Below, one piece after another: positions 38,405-39,868 of a stretch of DNA of 39,868 nucleotides (within the stretch, counting starts at the first letter, position 1; every line of letters starts with the position of its first letter). The stretch is taken from positions 1 to 39,868 of IMG/VR virus record IMGVR_UViG_3300037258_001207. One strand, written 5' to 3'. The translations under genes and the position numbers were made by a program. The stretch is from a virus. Under the pieces are notes generated by a model, which saw nothing but the letters and a program-made list of their open reading frames with translations, did not search any database and had not been told where the DNA came from.

Positions 38405-38575
38405 TCACCCCTGCGATCGGCGCATCGAAGTTCCCACCTTTTCGGTTTCCGCCAGCCGGGCGATGGCGAGCCTGATTACACTGGCCCGATCGATGTGAAG
38501 TTTCTCCTCAAGCAGATGGAGCTGGCGCAATTGAGCGCTGCTCAAGCGTAATGTAATTTGCTTCATCTGGGGCAT
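38405..38575 (-). CDS. Ribbon-helix-helix regulator 2, 56 aa
   Basis: A 56-residue protein on the minus strand: MKQITLRLSSAQLRQLHLLE followed by EKLHIDRASVIRLAIARLAE, again a ribbon-helix-helix domain (strand ITLRLS, then two helices with the I-x-R-A-S turn). A short tail TEKVGTSMRRSQG follows. The start at 38575 or the in-frame ATG at 38566 are both possible; neither has a strong ribosome-binding site. It lies divergent from the integrase with 63 bases between, and directly upstream of RHH 1 in the same direction. Confidence 0.75.
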   Translation of the reverse strand: MPQMKQITLRLSSAQLRQLHLLEEKLHIDRASVIRLAIARLAETEKVGTSMRRSQG

Positions 38576-38600
38576 GGCTCATCGTATTGGAAGTCCTGTG

Positions 38601-38624
38601 TATTCAGCAGATATGCATTGAATA
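38601..38624 (+). promoter_or_regulatory. Inverted repeat between RHH 2 and integrase
   Basis: TATTCA (38601-38606) and TGAATA (38619-38624), 12 bases apart, in the 63-base divergent gap between RHH 2 and the integrase. A binding site there could control both genes at once. The gap is AT-rich and likely to hold both promoters. Confidence 0.45.
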
Positions 38625-38638
38625 TCCAGAAGGATTCA

Positions 38639-39868
38639 ATGGGGGTAACCAAGGTACCCAAAAAAGATCGTGACACGCGGCTTTTTTCGTCCTATAGTTC
38701 AGCAAAATCAAGAAATCGGGACCAGCATACAGTCGGGCATTTCAACTGCCCGGCATGCGCTGAGAGAACTGAATTGCTGACAGCTGTTGATGCTGATATC
38801 TCTGCCCTGCCCTTTGGTGAAGCTGCTGCGTTCTGGATTGAAATCCGGGAGCAGCGATCGCTTAAACCTCGCACTCACGAGTCAACCCGTGGCTATCTTC
38901 ACGCCTTACACTTGTTCTTCGGCAGCCAGCGGCTCAGTCAGATCCAGGCGGGAGCCTTGCGTGAATACCAGATCGCGCGCGCGGCGAACTACATCCGGAT
39001 CGCCGATGGAACTCAACCTTGCGGATATCGCGAGGTGCGGCCTTGGGAGCGGAGAGCTGGACATTCGACGATCAACCACGAGCTCAACATGCTCTCGCAG
39101 ATGCTGCATCATTGCGGGCTATGGGGCGCGATCGCGCCGTTTTATTTTCCATTGAACATTCCGGCCTGGTCGCCACGCGATGTGTTGAGCGATGAGGAGG
39201 AGAAGCATCTCTTTGACGTGGCGGCGAAGGATCCGGAGGTTCAGCTCGCCTATTGGGTGGCGGCGATTACGAATAACACCAGCGCTGCCGGCAGCGAGCT
39301 GCGCGGCCTTCGCCTGAAGCACATCTTTCTGCGTGAGCCGACGATCGGCAGACATGGGGATGATCTGACGCCGTCGGAGATTTATATTCCTCCGGAGGCG
39401 GTCAAGAATACGTCGCGGCCGCGGAAGATTCCGCTGAACCCGATCGCGAATTATGCGGTGCGGCAGTGTTACAAGCGTGCGCTGGCGCTGGGTTCGACGC
39501 ATCCCGAGCATTATCTTTTTCCATTTCGCAAGGCGCCATATCGTTACGATCCGGGGCGGCCGCCGTCGCGATGGTTTCTGCGCAACAACTGGAACAAGCT
39601 GCGCGAGCTTGCCGGCGTTTCCGGCTTGTGTCCACATGATCTTCGGCATCAATGCATCACGCGTCTGCTGGAGGCGGGCAACGATCCTGATACGGTGCGC
39701 GCGATCGCGGGACATGTGACCGAAAAGATGGTGGAGTATTATTCCCACATCCGGGTGCAGGCGAAGCTGGCGGCGGTCAATGCCATCGATCCCAGCATGT
39801 ACCGGGTTGCGAAGCCGGTGCGCGGATCGCGGCGCCCGATCGTAATGGGCTCGCAGTGGAGAGCGTGA
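38639..39868 (+). CDS. int: Tyrosine recombinase (phage integrase)
   Basis: A 409-residue integrase at the right edge. The N-terminal SAM-like/core-binding region is at about 55-165 (AAAFWIEIREQRSLKPRTHE, NHELNMLSQMLHHCGLW). Catalytic domain from about 180: conserved Lys in AVKNTSRPRKIPLN (Lys256), HDLRHQCITRLLEAG (His333, Arg336), AGHVTEKMVEYYSHIR (His359, nucleophile Tyr368). The box I position that normally reads TGLRxSEL or TTxRGCEL here reads TSAAGSEL, so the first catalytic arginine appears as Ala217. It should integrate and excise the prophage. ATG 38639 is chosen because AGAAGGA lies just upstream; an in-frame ATG at 38558 overlaps the RHH 2 gene region. Confidence 0.88.
   Translation: MGVTKVPKKDRDTRLFSSYSSAKSRNRDQHTVGHFNCPACAERTELLTAVDADISALPFGEAAAFWIEIREQRSLKPRTHESTRGYLHALHLFFGSQRLSQIQAGALREYQIARAANYIRIADGTQPCGYREVRPWERRAGHSTINHELNMLSQMLHHCGLWGAIAPFYFPLNIPAWSPRDVLSDEEEKHLFDVAAKDPEVQLAYWVAAITNNTSAAGSELRGLRLKHIFLREPTIGRHGDDLTPSEIYIPPEAVKNTSRPRKIPLNPIANYAVRQCYKRALALGSTHPEHYLFPFRKAPYRYDPGRPPSRWFLRNNWNKLRELAGVSGLCPHDLRHQCITRLLEAGNDPDTVRAIAGHVTEKMVEYYSHIRVQAKLAAVNAIDPSMYRVAKPVRGSRRPIVMGSQWRA

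Noticed and set aside
1-39868. tRNA or attachment-site repeats inside the window
   Set aside because: No cloverleaf-like tRNA and no long direct repeat between the two ends could be recognised by eye; attachment sites probably lie outside.

Overview
The window is almost the whole of a tailed-phage genome, most likely an integrated prophage of HK97-like siphovirus type. Nearly every gene reads rightward and neighbours commonly overlap by 4 bases (ATGA or GTGA). GC content is about 58% by eye. The host is probably an Acidobacteriota bacterium of the Terriglobia type. That is an inference from the style of one cargo gene (24845-25543, a secreted domain I associate with that phylum), the GC content and the integrase style; no 16S or core gene is present to confirm it.

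Layout. 1-10149 is an early/accessory region of small overlapping genes: a ParB-like protein with a histone-H1-like tail, zinc-knuckle proteins, tiny membrane peptides, a degenerate receiver protein followed by a free-standing LuxR-type helix-turn-helix, a DUF5131 (Gp37/Gp68) protein, a DUF4326 protein, a cupin-like protein and an HNH-like protein. 10192-11184 is a replication-initiator gene that carries the probable origin: five copies of a palindromic iteron followed by an AT-rich tract. 11393-13404 holds an unknown gene and four small membrane proteins that may form the holin/spanin part of lysis. 13414-16187 is the packaging module: HNH endonuclease, a probable cos region, TerS and TerL.

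16184-23491 is the head and connector module: portal, a portal-like fragment, S49 protease with a cysteine-rich tail, major capsid protein, a candidate capsid accessory protein and connectors. 23516-28724 is the tail tube and tape-measure module. Its tail-assembly chaperone probably uses a -1 frameshift, and it is interrupted by a cargo (moron) gene with its own terminator. 28734-38118 is the tail tip and host-recognition module: a SleB-like hydrolase with an apparent frameshift, a large fibre with a putative SGNH esterase, a LamG-like protein, an NlpC/P60-like protein and a gpJ-like tip protein.

38122-39868 is the lysogeny end. Two small ribbon-helix-helix regulators are encoded on the minus strand, with a perfect 13-bp inverted repeat between them. 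They lie divergent from a tyrosine integrase at the right edge. No attachment site or tRNA can be recognised inside the window; attL and attR would lie outside it.

The observations I consider most worth a second look are the iteron origin inside the replication gene, the receiver-like/LuxR gene pair, the portal-fragment gene bounded by 12-bp direct repeats, the 11-cysteine tail on the prohead protease, the frameshift in the tail-associated hydrolase, the inserted beta module in the connector, and the two-repressor/palindrome/integrase switch.
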